From Candidatus Thalassolituus haligoni (lineage in GTDB: Bacteria > Pseudomonadota > Gammaproteobacteria > Pseudomonadales > Oceanobacteraceae), in the NCBI RefSeq assembly GCF_041222825.1, contig NZ_CP139482.1:1705001-1769000 (forward strand): DNA of 64,000 nucleotides. The letters are read 5' to 3'. The position numbers and the translations under genes were made by a program. The notes under the pieces were generated by a model that saw only the letters and a list, made by a program, of their open reading frames with translations, had not been told where the DNA came from and did not search any database. Below, piece by piece: positions 28,886 through 39,479 of the stretch; the first letter of the stretch is position 1; each line of letters opens with the position of its first letter.

Positions 28886-29222
28886 TGAACTGCCGCCAAT
28901 CCCTGCAAAGCGTTACTTTGCGATTGGAGAAGTCAGTGATCTTTGCGATGTCAAACCCCATGTGTTGCGCTACTGGGAACAGGAGTTCCCACAGCTCAGC
29001 CCGGTAAAACGTCGTGGCAATCGCCGTTATTATCAACGCCAGGACGTGATTCTGGTGCGCGAGATTCGTGCATTGCTATATGGCGAAGGTTACACCATTC
29101 AGGGCGCTCGCCAGCGGCTGGAAGATGGTGATAACCAGAATGCGGCGGCGATGGATCAGGCACTGATCAAATCCATGATTGCCGATCTTAAAGAAGTAGA
29201 GTCCTTGCTGGCCGAACGGTAA
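28863..29222 (+). CDS. MerR-family regulator downstream of ihfA
   Basis: The 119-residue protein has a MerR HTH ([33 protein letters not shown], then [32 protein letters not shown]), giving DNA binding at about residues 18-85, and a short C-terminal helix with no sensor domain. Its start overlaps the last 23 bp of ihfA in another frame. A MerR-like gene at this place is standard in Pseudomonas and relatives, with no known ligand. Confidence 0.93.
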   Translation: MLEPSHNNELPPIPAKRYFAIGEVSDLCDVKPHVLRYWEQEFPQLSPVKRRGNRRYYQRQDVILVREIRALLYGEGYTIQGARQRLEDGDNQNAAAMDQALIKSMIADLKEVESLLAER

Positions 29223-29229
29223 AAAAACT

Positions 29230-29257
29230 TCCATCTATCAACTACTTGAGTATAATG
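29230..29257 (+). promoter_or_regulatory. promoter of the tRNA-Pro gene
   Basis: A perfect TATAAT (29252-29257) lies 35 bp before the tRNA 5' end; TTCCAT (29230-29235) is a weak -35 at 16 bp spacing. Confidence 0.6.
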
Positions 29258-29290
29258 CGTGACTTCTGGAACAGCCTCTGTTTCAGAGTG

Positions 29291-29368
<78 letters not shown>

Positions 29369-29746
29369 AATTTCTCCTTACTTCTCAATAAGTTATAAAA
29401 TCGGCCCCATCCGGTTTTAGCCCTCGCCTAATTTAAACCTAATATCTCGCCTAATATACAGTTGTACATCCGTACAGTTTTCTATCGTGTGGCCTTCGTT
29501 TGAGCTGGCTTGTGATCATAGATGGCCTGCATTTTTTGGTCTTATGGCGACTGGTTTTGTGTTCGTGATCTGTCACCTAACATCCGCCATTGCGGCGAAC
29601 CGTCAGGTTTGGTCTGGGTAAATCAATCCGCTATCGGTCATGTCATTCCTGCCACAGATGCCTATTTTTAGGTCTTGCACCTGACAACCCGCCGGTCAGA
29701 ACTATCCTTGTAAGAAGCTTTTTACATAACTGGCAGGAATTATAAT
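29369..29746. other. intergenic region with a terminator-like hairpin
   Basis: Directly after the tRNA, AAAATCGG (29397-29404) pairs with CCGGTTTT (29411-29418), a plausible tRNA terminator. The remainder holds no gene. TCGCCTAAT is present twice, near 29425 and 29453. No integrated element uses this tRNA as an attachment site within the window. Confidence 0.5.
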
Positions 29747-31072
29747 ATGTGGTTTTCGCGCTCATCTATTGCCCGGTCGGCGGTTACTGATCCTGCCTTG
29801 CATCACAACGAAGCGATCGTGGCAGCCATGAATAACTCCATGGCAGTGATCGAATTCAATATGGATGGTGCCATCATTGATGCCAACAGCAATTTCCTGG
29901 AAGTTACCGGTTACCAATTGGATGAAATTATCGGTAAGCACCATCGGATTTTTTGTGAGGACAGCTTTGCCAATTCCACTGAGTACCGTCAATTCTGGAG
30001 TGACCTGGCAGGTGGAGAATTCAAGCGGGGTTCTTTTCGGCGCAAGGATCGTGATGGCAACAAAATCTGGCTGCAAGCCAGCTACAATCCGGTGCGGGAC
30101 GCAATGGGTAAGGTCACCAGTGTTATCAAAATCGCGTCGGATATTACCGATAAAATAAATGACTACAACGACATGGAAAGCCGACTTACCGCATTAAGTC
30201 GCTCGGCTGCGGTCATTGAGTTCAACCCGGATGGTACGATTATAAAGGCTAATGATAATTTCCTGAAAACCATGGGTTATCGGTTGGAGGATATTAAGGG
30301 TAAGCATCATCGTATGTTTTGCAGTAATGACTACGCCAACAGTCACGAATATCAGAGCATGTGGCGCGATCTTAATGGCGGAAAATATCTGCGCGGTCAG
30401 TTTTTGCGGCGTAATAGTAACGGGGATAACGTTTGGCTGGAGGCGTCTTACAATCCCGTATTTGATCTTGATAAAAAACTCTACAAGATCATTAAGATTG
30501 CTACGGATATTACTTCCAATGTGGAACAAAATCGTGAGGAAGCGAACAGCGCTTTACGCGCCTATGACATCGCTGCGGAAACAGAACAAACCGCTATTTC
30601 CGGTACCGAAATCATCCAGAATGCCGCTACAGAAATGCAACGTATTGCTGAAACCGTCAGCAGCTCTGCCGACACCATTTCAAAGCTGGGTCGTCAGTCT
30701 GAACAGATTACCACCATCGTCAACACCATTCGCGGCATCGCCGACCAGACCAACTTGCTGGCATTAAATGCCGCCATTGAAGCGGCACGGGCTGGAGATC
30801 AGGGTCGGGGATTTGCGGTTGTTGCCGATGAAGTCCGTTCGCTGGCAGGGCGCACTGCCCAGTCTACTCAGGAGATTTCCGCCATGATCGAAAAAATACA
30901 AAGTGGTACGGATGATTCCATTCAGCGTATGAGCCTCTGTCAGGAGCAGGCGCAGCGCGGGGTTGATCTGGCTCTGCAAGCCGGGAACGTGATTGTGCGC
31001 ATTCGTGATGGTTCACGTGAAGCGGTCAAGGCGGTCAGCGTGTTTGCGGATGCCTTGCGTGGCAAGGGCTGA
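29747..31072 (+). CDS. soluble PAS-PAS methyl-accepting chemotaxis protein, BdlA-like
   Basis: The 441-residue protein has two homologous PAS domains (about 25-140 and 150-262; each with NxxFLxxxGY and GKHHRxFC, then WLxASYNPV) and an MCP signalling domain (about 270-441) with the hairpin tip [17 protein letters not shown] and [14 protein letters not shown]. There is no transmembrane segment or HAMP, so it is a cytoplasmic sensor. The layout is that of Pseudomonas BdlA, which links redox or carbon signals to biofilm dispersal. The repeated GKHHRxFC cysteine motif fits haem or redox sensing. Confidence 0.92.
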   Translation: MWFSRSSIARSAVTDPALHHNEAIVAAMNNSMAVIEFNMDGAIIDANSNFLEVTGYQLDEIIGKHHRIFCEDSFANSTEYRQFWSDLAGGEFKRGSFRRKDRDGNKIWLQASYNPVRDAMGKVTSVIKIASDITDKINDYNDMESRLTALSRSAAVIEFNPDGTIIKANDNFLKTMGYRLEDIKGKHHRMFCSNDYANSHEYQSMWRDLNGGKYLRGQFLRRNSNGDNVWLEASYNPVFDLDKKLYKIIKIATDITSNVEQNREEANSALRAYDIAAETEQTAISGTEIIQNAATEMQRIAETVSSSADTISKLGRQSEQITTIVNTIRGIADQTNLLALNAAIEAARAGDQGRGFAVVADEVRSLAGRTAQSTQEISAMIEKIQSGTDDSIQRMSLCQEQAQRGVDLALQAGNVIVRIRDGSREAVKAVSVFADALRGKG

Positions 31073-31520
31073 TGACTCGTTGTATTTTATCCTCGTCACT
31101 ATCTTGATCTAATCGCCGATCACCTGGCTCGGCCTGTTGATGACCGAGCACCGCTTTCAAGCGTACTTTTATGTATTCATTTCCTGGCGGGATTTCTGCT
31201 CCCCGCTGGTTGCCCCCCTCGATGGACTCTCCGCCAACAACCTCCGATTTCCAGCACAGGCGTGATTCGATAAAGCATATAAGCGTTTTTACGAAGCGTG
31301 CTGTAGTGGGTGTTTGAGCGGCTCATGTTTATGCCAAATAAAGAATAAACAAGCAATCGTAATAGCTATTATTGATAGGAATATAAATTTTAACCTGAGT
31401 GAAATGTAAATAACACGAATCTTTCATCTTGCACCTTCACAGTGCACCTCCCGGTCAATTTCTGGAAACTTGTGTGGTGCTTTGTCACGCAACGTCAAAA
31501 TATTCGTCTGTTGACGACCG
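31073..31520. other. intergenic region, AT-rich, no gene seen
   Basis: About 450 bp. The part 31330-31420 is markedly AT-rich and probably contains the promoter of the di-haem protein gene, but no clear -35/-10 pair or operator was assigned. Confidence 0.4.
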
Positions 31521-33350
31521 GTGGGCAACGGGCGCAGCAGGGCTTTTATTGTGGTAAACAAGGTGTTGGGTACATGGCAGCAACAACTGCAGCGTCTGCT
31601 ATGGGGTGCGCTGGCGGCTGGGTCTTGGTCGGCCCATGCCGAGACCATGTATAACCACGAAGCCGTTATCCCGCCGCAGTGCTATACCCAAACGGCTGGC
31701 AAATATAATCCCTGCTACATCTGTCACCAGAGCCATCCGCAAGGAACGCGCATCAACTATATGGATGATGCCGATATTCAGGGTGATTACAGCTTTTCTG
31801 TCATTGGTGCAACCAACCACTGGGAAAACCTGTTCCAGCCCCGGCTGGCAGAAATAGCCAGCGTTACGGATGACAGCATTCTTGAATATGTGCGTCAGGA
31901 CAATTACAGCGCGCTGATGAACACCGCTGTTGCGGGCTATACGCCGGATCTTACGGGTCTTGCTGATCCCGGTGTCGCCTTCGATGATCAGGGCTTTGCC
32001 CGCGATGGTTCAGGTTGGGTGGCGTTCAACTATAAACCCTTGCCCAGTACCTTCTGGCCGACCAACGGCAATTTTGATGATGTGATTATTCGTCTGCCAC
32101 TGGCGTTCCGGCAGGACACCGGGGGAAATGAAAATCGTGCACTTTATCTGCTGAATTTGTCCTTGGTGGAAATGGCGATCAAGGATCTTGATAGCATCTC
32201 CATTCCGGTCACGAATGAATCCCTGATTGGCCTTGATCTTGATGGTGACAACTTATTGGGCACTGCAGTGCGGATGCTCCGACGTGATCAGTATCTGGGA
32301 GCTGCTGCCGATAAGATCGTCGAACGTCAGCAGTACCCTGTTGGTACCGAGTTTATCCATACCGTTCGTTATCTCGATGTCAGCGGCGACGGTTCGATAG
32401 CGCCATCACGTCGCTTGAAAGAACTGCGCTATAGCCGCAAATATCGCACGCTTTCGGAAGTGGCCTTGCGTTATGTCTTCAACCAGGAGCAGCGCGAAAA
32501 GGCGGAAGAAAAACTGCCGCATTATTCCTGGGCAAAACCTGCTCCCCAGGCGGGTATGAATAACAAGCTGGGGTGGCAGATTCAGGGCTGGATCGAAGAC
32601 GAGTCGGGTGATCTCAGACTGCAGAACTACGAAGAAAACTTTTTCTGTATGGGCTGCCATACCACGATTGGCACCCATATCGACAGCACGCTGGCCTTTC
32701 CACGCAAAGTCACCGGTGCCGCAGGTTGGGGTTATATCAACCTCAAGGGCATGGAAGACGCCCCCAACTATGGTGAGAAAATCGGTGAAATTGCGACCTA
32801 CCTGGAACGTGTGGGCGGGGGCGACGAGTTTCGCCAGAACGGTGAGATGACCCAACGCTGGTTTAACGGCGATGGCTCCGTTAACTCAAGGGCGGTTGGC
32901 CAGGCCGACGTCTATACGCTGTTAATCCCTTCTACCGAACGTGCGCTGGCCCTCAACAAGGCTTATCAGCGCACCGTATCAGAACAATCCTTTTATCTGG
33001 GCAGAGACGCTGTGTTGGGAGAGCCGGTCAACGTCTTTGCGACGGTTGATCAGGATCGTGTACCCGTGCTGCCAGCCAATCGCCAGTACCACTACGACCT
33101 GAGGTTGCAATGGCCTGACCTCAGTCCGGTTATTTCAGACCCGGACTCCGCCGTCGTAGAGGAACCCGTGATTACGCCACCAGGTACCTGGCAACCCACA
33201 CCCGACAGTGAAGAAAACGAAAACGCAGCAAATGTCAGCGAGACCTCCGGGGATCGCAAGGGCGGGGCGTTTTCTTTTGCTGTCTTGCTGGTGTTTCTGG
33301 CTCTGGCTGCAACGCTCAAGCGTCGTGTCAGCCAAGTTGCCCGCAGTTGA
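31521..33350 (+). CDS. exported di-haem c-type protein with a GlyGly-CTERM-like anchor
   Basis: The 609-residue protein is of no family I recognise. A signal peptide ends AHA at about residue 40. Two haem c attachment motifs are visible, CYICH (65-69) and CMGCH (376-380). The C-terminus, after a low-complexity acidic linker, is GG followed by a hydrophobic helix and KRR (about 585-603), the layout of GlyGly-CTERM/rhombosortase substrates or a simple tail anchor. It should sit in the periplasm or at the cell surface and carry electrons or catalyse a redox reaction. The start is uncertain: GTG 31521 has no strong ribosome site; TTG 31566, after AAGG, would give a shorter signal peptide. It lies 55 bp before the giant lipoprotein gene, so both may be one operon. 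Confidence 0.7.
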   Translation: MGNGRSRAFIVVNKVLGTWQQQLQRLLWGALAAGSWSAHAETMYNHEAVIPPQCYTQTAGKYNPCYICHQSHPQGTRINYMDDADIQGDYSFSVIGATNHWENLFQPRLAEIASVTDDSILEYVRQDNYSALMNTAVAGYTPDLTGLADPGVAFDDQGFARDGSGWVAFNYKPLPSTFWPTNGNFDDVIIRLPLAFRQDTGGNENRALYLLNLSLVEMAIKDLDSISIPVTNESLIGLDLDGDNLLGTAVRMLRRDQYLGAAADKIVERQQYPVGTEFIHTVRYLDVSGDGSIAPSRRLKELRYSRKYRTLSEVALRYVFNQEQREKAEEKLPHYSWAKPAPQAGMNNKLGWQIQGWIEDESGDLRLQNYEENFFCMGCHTTIGTHIDSTLAFPRKVTGAAGWGYINLKGMEDAPNYGEKIGEIATYLERVGGGDEFRQNGEMTQRWFNGDGSVNSRAVGQADVYTLLIPSTERALALNKAYQRTVSEQSFYLGRDAVLGEPVNVFATVDQDRVPVLPANRQYHYDLRLQWPDLSPVISDPDSAVVEEPVITPPGTWQPTPDSEENENAANVSETSGDRKGGAFSFAVLLVFLALAATLKRRVSQVARS

Positions 33351-33405
33351 GCCGCGGGTCAGGACTTTCGAATCCCAAACACTCTAAAGGAACGAGGAAA
33401 CCCCG

Positions 33406-36400
33406 ATGACTAAAGCAACCGAAAACGGTTTGCTGTTGTCTGAGGCACCGACACTACCGAAGCGGCTGTTGCCGCTTTCTGTGTTGGTCGCCTCTTTGGC
33501 ACTGGCAAGTTGTGGTTCTGATGACAACAATGACAATAACGCAGCCATTGAGAATACAGCGCCTGAGCTGACCCTGACCGCTGGCAGTACGCTGACAGAA
33601 GACAGTGTCTCTGCCGGTGCCGTGATTGCGACCATGGCCGCAAGCGACGCAGAAGGTGATGAACTCACTTTCACGCTCAGCAACAATACCTACTTCACGG
33701 TTTCCGGTGATTCAGTACTGTTGACCTCTCAGGGGGTTAACGCCGTCAATGACGACAGCCTGGATCTCACCGCGTTATCAGTGACCGTGACCGTGTCGGA
33801 TGGCACGCTTTCCACCGCTGACACGGTGACTGTGGCGGTGACCCGTATCGATGATACCGTGGCAGAAAATACCGCGCCTGAATTGACCGCCGCTGCGAAT
33901 GGCGTCACTGAAGACAGTGTTAGCGCAACTACTGTCGTGGTGACCTTCAGTGCAACGGATGCCGAAGGTGACGAGCTGTTCTACCGCCTGGATGGCGATA
34001 ACGAAGGTTATTTTGCGATCGCTGGCTCAACTGTTGTGCTGACCGATGCCGGTGTTGCTGCTATCAACGACGACAGCCTGAACCTGACCGAACTGACGGT
34101 GACCCTGGTGGTCAGCGACAATCAACTGTCTGATCAGCAGGCCCTGACCGTCAGTGTGACCCGTATCGACGACAGTGAACCCGCCCGCGAAATCAAGCTG
34201 TTTGAAGACGACTTCGAGTCTGATTCCATGGCCAAGTGGACTCAGGTGAACGGCATTGCAGGCAGCAATGAATGGCACACCGAAAGCTATGCCGGTGATC
34301 TGTTCGCCGTCGCTAACTGCTACGCCAGTGCCGGTGCCTGTGACGCCTGGATGATTACTCCGGCATTGGATGTCACCAATTTCGAAGATCTGCAACTGAC
34401 CTTTAACAGTGCTTGGAACTACGGTACCGGTACTGATCAGCTGTCGTTGGTGGTGTCTGGCGACTACGCTGGAGATGTGGGGGCGGCGACCTGGACTGAT
34501 ATATCGGATCGCGCTACCTGGTCTCCTGGCAGCTTTGAATTTGCCGATTCCGGTACGGTTGACCTGTCGGACTTTGTCGGCCAGCCAATTTACATCGCTT
34601 TTCACTATGCTTACCCGGTTGCCAATGCCACCAAGTGGGAAGTGGATGATGTTCTGATCAAGGGTAACGGTACCGGTGATTTCCCGCTGGCGGCAGAAAT
34701 TACCGTTGCCGGTGACAGCTTCTACACCGAACGTGACTACAAGTTCACCGGTGCTGCAGTCAATGGTGCGGGTGCTCCCTACAGCTACTCCTGGGATTTC
34801 GGTGATGGCTCCACCGCGACCGCTGCGGTGGCCAGCCACGCCTTTACTGATGCCGGTCGTTATGAGGTTACCCTGACGGTCACTGATAGCGACAGCAATA
34901 GCGAAACCGCCAGCCTGTTTGTCGATGTGGCCCCCGGTTCTGTCTATGCGATGCCTGCCAAAGCCGGTGACTTCCGTATTGCCACCTTTAATGCTGGCTT
35001 CGACCTGCAAGCAGCGGTTGGTGAGCAGAACACGGCTTTTGCTGGCGGTGAATACCGCAAGGCACAAAAAATCGCTGAAATCATCCAGCGCGCCAACCCG
35101 GATATCCTGTTGCTGAATGAAATTGACGGTAACGACGACGGTGCCACGGTGACCACCTTCAACTCAGACTACCTGGCAGTGGCTCAGGCGGATGACATCG
35201 ATGCGGTCACTTATCCATACGTGTATTACGGTGATAACGGCAACACCAACTACTGCAACACCGGTGCGCCGATTGAAGAAGCTGTGGCGGTCGATTTCAA
35301 CAAGGACGGTGACAGCCTGGATCCAGAAGATCGCTACGGTTTTGGTAACTACAATGGCCAGTACTGCATGGCGATTTTCTCCAAATACCCGATTGATGAA
35401 GCCAATATTCGCACCTTCCAGGAATTCAAATGGGCTGATATGCCGGACCACCTGGTGCCACCAGCCGTGGATAGCGAAGGGAATGTGACCGATGGCAACT
35501 GGTACACCGATGAAGAAATGACGGTGTTCCGTCTGTCTTCCAAGACTCACATTGACCTGCCAGTCAACGTTAACGGTACCTTTGTTCACGTTTTGGCGTC
35601 ACACCCGACACCTCCGACCTTTGATGGCAACGAAGACCGTAACGGCATCCGTAATTTCGACGAAATTCGCTTGTGGGCGGACTACATCGACCCAACCAGT
35701 CACTACCTCTACGCCGACCAGACCGGTTCAGCAACCGAGGTAACACTGGAAGAAAACACCCGCTTTGTCATTCTGGGTGACGAAAATGCTTCAGGCAAAG
35801 AAGGCGATGCCTATACCAAAGACGGTGTCCGGGCGATTGAACAGCTGACCCTGTCGCCGCTGGTGAACCCGAACCTGCATGAAGACAGCACCACCTTCCA
35901 GGTACCTACCTCGGTTGCCGGTACTGATAACACGCCATCCAGCATCTATTCTTCGACCCATACTGCTGGTTGGGCGATGCGTGCGGACTACGTATTGCCA
36001 TCGGCCTACGGCCTGAACGTTGCCCAGAGTGGGGTGTTTTGGCCACGTGAAACCGATGATCTTTACTACCTGGTCACCGCTGTGGATGCAGCTGATATTG
36101 AAAGCTCCGATCACCGTATGGTGTGGGTGGATCTGGAGATTTTTGCAGGGACTACCGCTGTACCAACAACGAATGCCGGTACCGAAGACGAAGTGGTGTT
36201 GAGTGACGACTTCAAAACCTCGCTGGACAACTACGATGTGGTTGATCAGGGTGAAGCCACCATCAGCTGGGCAGTTGACAGCAGCTATGGTGCCAAGATC
36301 AGCTGCTACAAAGGTACCGAAGCCTGTGATGACTGGCTGATTGTGCCAGCAACGCTGGATGCCGGTGCAGAATATGTGCTGAACTTCGAGTCTGCTTACA

Positions 36401-39192
36401 ACTACGGTACCGACCCGCTGAGCCAGATTCAGCTGCTGGTTGCTACCGACTATACCGGTGACGTAACGTCTGCAAACTGGGACGATCTGACTGCCCAGGC
36501 CACCTGGTCAGCAGGCGGCTGGGCGTTTGCTGCGTCTGGTGATATTGATCTGTCCGCCTATGCGGGTCAGACGCTGTCTGTTGCATTCCGTTACACCGGT
36601 GCGTTTGGCGGCGATGCCGCGACCTGGGAATTGACCAACTTTTCCATTACCAAGCTGGGTCAGGCAGTTGCGACTGAAGACGAAGTGGTGTTGAGTGACG
36701 ACTTCAAAACCTCGCTGGACAACTACGATGTGGTTGATCAGGGTGAAGCCACCATCAGCTGGGCAGTTGACAGCAGCTATGGTGCCAAGATCAGCTGCTA
36801 CAAAGGTACCGAAGCCTGTGATGACTGGCTGATTGTGCCAGCAACGCTGGATGCCGGTGCAGAATATGTGCTGAACTTCGAGTCTGCTTACAACTACGGT
36901 ACCGACCCGCTGAGCCAGATTCAGCTGCTGGTTGCTACCGACTATACCGGTGACGTAACGTCTGCAAACTGGGACGATCTGACTGCCCAGGCCACCTGGT
37001 CAGCAGGCGGCTGGGCGTTTGCTGCGTCTGGTGATATTGATCTGTCCGCCTATGCGGGTCAGACGCTGTCTGTTGCATTCCGTTACACCGGTGCGTTTGG
37101 CGGCGATGCCGCGACCTGGGAGATTACCAACTTCGCCATTACCAAACTGGGTTCCGGCAGCGGTGAAGCCACAGATACCAAAGGCGGCACCGAACTGGCC
37201 GATACGGCACCGGCTTACACCGCACTGAATACGGTTAACCAGCGTACCGAAGGTACTCTGGCCTTTGATGAAGTGGCGGTACCGGTTGAAGGTTCAGCCG
37301 CATCGTTTGAAGTCATAGGCTCAACCGGTCTGAGCATCGACGGGGTTGCCGTTGCAAACTCCGGCTATAAAACACTGGTGAAATCTGGTCAGCTGGTGGA
37401 CGGTAACGTCTACGCTCAGGTAAAAGACAGCGCCGGTTCCAACCTGTTTGTGTCCAACTACAACGAGTTTATGTCGATCCTGCCGATTGGCGATCGCATC
37501 TTTGCCGTCAGCCAGTTTGAAAATATTCCAGGTGGCATGAATCTGCTGGAACTGCAGCAAGACAGCACGACGGGTGATCTGACGCCGGTTTCCACTCAGA
37601 CATTGGATTTTTCCGGTGTGCATGGCGGCTACAATCATTGTGCGGCGGTTGTTACCCCGTGGAACACCCACCTGGCAGCCGAAGAGTACGAACCCAATGC
37701 CCGTGCCCGTTCAGCGGCTACCGGTTCTATCGACAGCTACTATGATCCTATTGCGGATTACCACGCGGATCTGAGCTTGCTGCAGGTTAACCCATACTGG
37801 TACGGCTATCCGGTTGAAGTGACCGTAAACGTTGACGGTTCCAGCGTCACTACCGACGTTATCAAACACTACTCGGTTGCCCGCATGTCGATCGAAGTGC
37901 CTTACGTGATGCCAGACCGCAGGACTATGTACCTGACCGATGACCAGTCCACCGGTGGCGGTTTGTTTATGTACATTGCAGACGAGGCCGAGAACCTGAC
38001 GGCCGGTACCCTGTATGCCATGAAGTGGAACCAGACCGATGCCGGTGCCGCCGACAATGCCTATATGGGCGCTGCTGATATTGAATGGATCAGCCTGGGC
38101 CACGCCACCGATGCCGACGTATCTGAGCTGGTCAATGGCGACAGCCCGCTGGCATTTGCCGACATCTTTGATGCGGTTGAACCAACCGGTGGTGCCTGTG
38201 CACTGGGTTACAAGAGCATCAATTACCTGGGTAGCCAGGAATGTCTGAAGCTCAAGTCTGGCATGGAGCTGGCCGCTTCGCGTCTGGAAACCCGTCGTTA
38301 TGCCGCTTATCTGGGTGCCACGGTGGAAATGGCCAAGGAAGAGGGTTTCACCTACAACCCCCATAACCACAAAGCCTACCTGGCAACCACCAATATCGTC
38401 AAAGGCATGCTGAACGGTTCCAACGAGACCGGTGGCCCTAACCATATACAGCTGACTGCCAACCAGTGTGGCGGTATTTACGAGTTGTCGCTGGGCAGCA
38501 ACGCAGACATCGGTTCTGAGTTTGTGATCGGTGCTGTCAAGGGTGAAGTAGCGGGCATTGCCGAGGGTTCCGCCTGTTCAACCGACGGTTTGTCTGGCCC
38601 GGATAACGTCGCCTATGTCGGCTATAACACCTTGATCATTACCGAAGATACCGGCTTGCACGCCAACAACTTCGTCTGGTCTTATAATCTGGACAGCAAG
38701 CAACTGACCCGTATCTTCTCTGCTCCTAATGGCGCAGAAAACACCGGGCCTTATCTGTTTAACCAGATCAACGGTTTTGCCTACATCACCAACGTTGTGC
38801 AGCACCCTGGTGATATTTCGGTAGATCCTTCTGCTGGCTATGAAGCGGAAATCGGTTACTTCGGTCCGATTCCGGTGGTCGCTGCTGGCTCTTCCGCCAT
38901 GAGTGTGACAGAAGCCCGTGCACTGGCTGCAGATACGGATGGTGTTGAAGTGATTGGCGTTATCACCAGTACTGTAGTGAACGGTGACTATGCAATAGAG
39001 GTTGCTGATGTCGACGATGCCAGCCAAGTGATTGCTGTCAAACTGGGCGGTGATGACCGGACTCTTTGGGGCCCGGTTTCCAACCCTTCCGCAGCTGGTA
39101 CCACTGTGATCGTTAACGGTGATTTTGACTTCGAAGGCTACAGCTCTTACGACAAGAGCATCGAAGGCACGACTCAAATCACGGCGAACTAA
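33406..39192 (+). CDS. giant lipoprotein with cadherin-like, endonuclease/phosphatase and PhoX-like domains
   Basis: 1928 residues. A lipobox LALAS-C gives acylation at Cys36. Order seen: two cadherin-like repeats (about 45-145, 150-255), a choice-of-anchor-J type beta domain (265-425), a PKD domain (425-508; YSWDFGDGSTA), an endonuclease/exonuclease/phosphatase domain (518-915; ATFNAGFD, LLLNEID, LASHPTPP, LGDENASG, SSDHRMVW), two further anchor-J domains (926-1085, 1090-1249; near identical), a DUF839/PhoX-like propeller (about 1265-1815) and a C-terminal OB-like domain. EEP plus PhoX domains suggest an extracellular enzyme releasing phosphate from DNA or phosphoesters. Asp-rich loops suggest calcium binding. 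Location is outer membrane or secreted. Confidence 0.85.
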   Translation: MTKATENGLLLSEAPTLPKRLLPLSVLVASLALASCGSDDNNDNNAAIENTAPELTLTAGSTLTEDSVSAGAVIATMAASDAEGDELTFTLSNNTYFTVSGDSVLLTSQGVNAVNDDSLDLTALSVTVTVSDGTLSTADTVTVAVTRIDDTVAENTAPELTAAANGVTEDSVSATTVVVTFSATDAEGDELFYRLDGDNEGYFAIAGSTVVLTDAGVAAINDDSLNLTELTVTLVVSDNQLSDQQALTVSVTRIDDSEPAREIKLFEDDFESDSMAKWTQVNGIAGSNEWHTESYAGDLFAVANCYASAGACDAWMITPALDVTNFEDLQLTFNSAWNYGTGTDQLSLVVSGDYAGDVGAATWTDISDRATWSPGSFEFADSGTVDLSDFVGQPIYIAFHYAYPVANATKWEVDDVLIKGNGTGDFPLAAEITVAGDSFYTERDYKFTGAAVNGAGAPYSYSWDFGDGSTATAAVASHAFTDAGRYEVTLTVTDSDSNSETASLFVDVAPGSVYAMPAKAGDFRIATFNAGFDLQAAVGEQNTAFAGGEYRKAQKIAEIIQRANPDILLLNEIDGNDDGATVTTFNSDYLAVAQADDIDAVTYPYVYYGDNGNTNYCNTGAPIEEAVAVDFNKDGDSLDPEDRYGFGNYNGQYCMAIFSKYPIDEANIRTFQEFKWADMPDHLVPPAVDSEGNVTDGNWYTDEEMTVFRLSSKTHIDLPVNVNGTFVHVLASHPTPPTFDGNEDRNGIRNFDEIRLWADYIDPTSHYLYADQTGSATEVTLEENTRFVILGDENASGKEGDAYTKDGVRAIEQLTLSPLVNPNLHEDSTTFQVPTSVAGTDNTPSSIYSSTHTAGWAMRADYVLPSAYGLNVAQSGVFWPRETDDLYYLVTAVDAADIESSDHRMVWVDLEIFAGTTAVPTTNAGTEDEVVLSDDFKTSLDNYDVVDQGEATISWAVDSSYGAKISCYKGTEACDDWLIVPATLDAGAEYVLNFESAYNYGTDPLSQIQLLVATDYTGDVTSANWDDLTAQATWSAGGWAFAASGDIDLSAYAGQTLSVAFRYTGAFGGDAATWELTNFSITKLGQAVATEDEVVLSDDFKTSLDNYDVVDQGEATISWAVDSSYGAKISCYKGTEACDDWLIVPATLDAGAEYVLNFESAYNYGTDPLSQIQLLVATDYTGDVTSANWDDLTAQATWSAGGWAFAASGDIDLSAYAGQTLSVAFRYTGAFGGDAATWEITNFAITKLGSGSGEATDTKGGTELADTAPAYTALNTVNQRTEGTLAFDEVAVPVEGSAASFEVIGSTGLSIDGVAVANSGYKTLVKSGQLVDGNVYAQVKDSAGSNLFVSNYNEFMSILPIGDRIFAVSQFENIPGGMNLLELQQDSTTGDLTPVSTQTLDFSGVHGGYNHCAAVVTPWNTHLAAEEYEPNARARSAATGSIDSYYDPIADYHADLSLLQVNPYWYGYPVEVTVNVDGSSVTTDVIKHYSVARMSIEVPYVMPDRRTMYLTDDQSTGGGLFMYIADEAENLTAGTLYAMKWNQTDAGAADNAYMGAADIEWISLGHATDADVSELVNGDSPLAFADIFDAVEPTGGACALGYKSINYLGSQECLKLKSGMELAASRLETRRYAAYLGATVEMAKEEGFTYNPHNHKAYLATTNIVKGMLNGSNETGGPNHIQLTANQCGGIYELSLGSNADIGSEFVIGAVKGEVAGIAEGSACSTDGLSGPDNVAYVGYNTLIITEDTGLHANNFVWSYNLDSKQLTRIFSAPNGAENTGPYLFNQINGFAYITNVVQHPGDISVDPSAGYEAEIGYFGPIPVVAAGSSAMSVTEARALAADTDGVEVIGVITSTVVNGDYAIEVADVDDASQVIAVKLGGDDRTLWGPVSNPSAAGTTVIVNGDFDFEGYSSYDKSIEGTTQITAN
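36184..37121 (+). repeat. two perfect 446-bp direct repeats within the giant lipoprotein gene
   Basis: 36184-36629 and 36676-37121 appear identical base for base, offset 492 bp (164 codons). They encode two anchor-J type domains of the same protein; sequence diverges again from GACCTGGGA onward. DNA-level identity, including third positions, points to a recent duplication or ongoing conversion. Confidence 0.9.
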
Positions 39193-39215
39193 GCACGAAC
39201 TGATTTGATCTTTAT

Positions 39216-39246
39216 AAGCCGCTGCCTTCGGGTAGCGGCTTTTTTG
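39216..39246 (+). terminator. intrinsic terminator after the giant lipoprotein gene
   Basis: AAGCCGCT (39216-39223) pairs with AGCGGCTT (39234-39241) around a CCTTCGG-containing loop, followed by TTTTT. Confidence 0.92.
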
Positions 39247-39423
39247 TTCCTGTCCGGCTTTTGCTGCTGCCTCTGTGTCACCCTGACCGATGCCTCCGGT
39301 ATGTCTTTGCTCCGTTGCCGCCTTTCGCCTCGGCTTGCCTCCGAAGCGGCAAAGCCTCTGTCTGTTACCGTCTTGTTTTGCTGGAATTAATATTAACTTA
39401 TTGAAAAATAAAGGTTTTTATTT

Positions 39424-39441
39424 TTGGCACGTCGGTTGCTT
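39424..39441 (+). promoter_or_regulatory. sigma-54 promoter of flgBCDE
   Basis: TTGGCAC followed by GTTGCTT, with GG at 39426-39427 and GC at 39438-39439, exactly 10 bp apart, matches the -24/-12 consensus. It lies about 40 bp before flgB. Class II/III flagellar operons of Pseudomonas and Vibrio use RpoN with an FleQ/FleR-type activator. Confidence 0.9.
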
Positions 39442-39479
39442 TATTACACCCAGAGCAACTATTTTGGGCAGAAGCGGCA

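Noticed and set aside
34027..35067. 346-codon minus-strand frame opposite the giant lipoprotein
   Set aside because: Antisense shadow of a gene with well-recognised domains on the plus strand.
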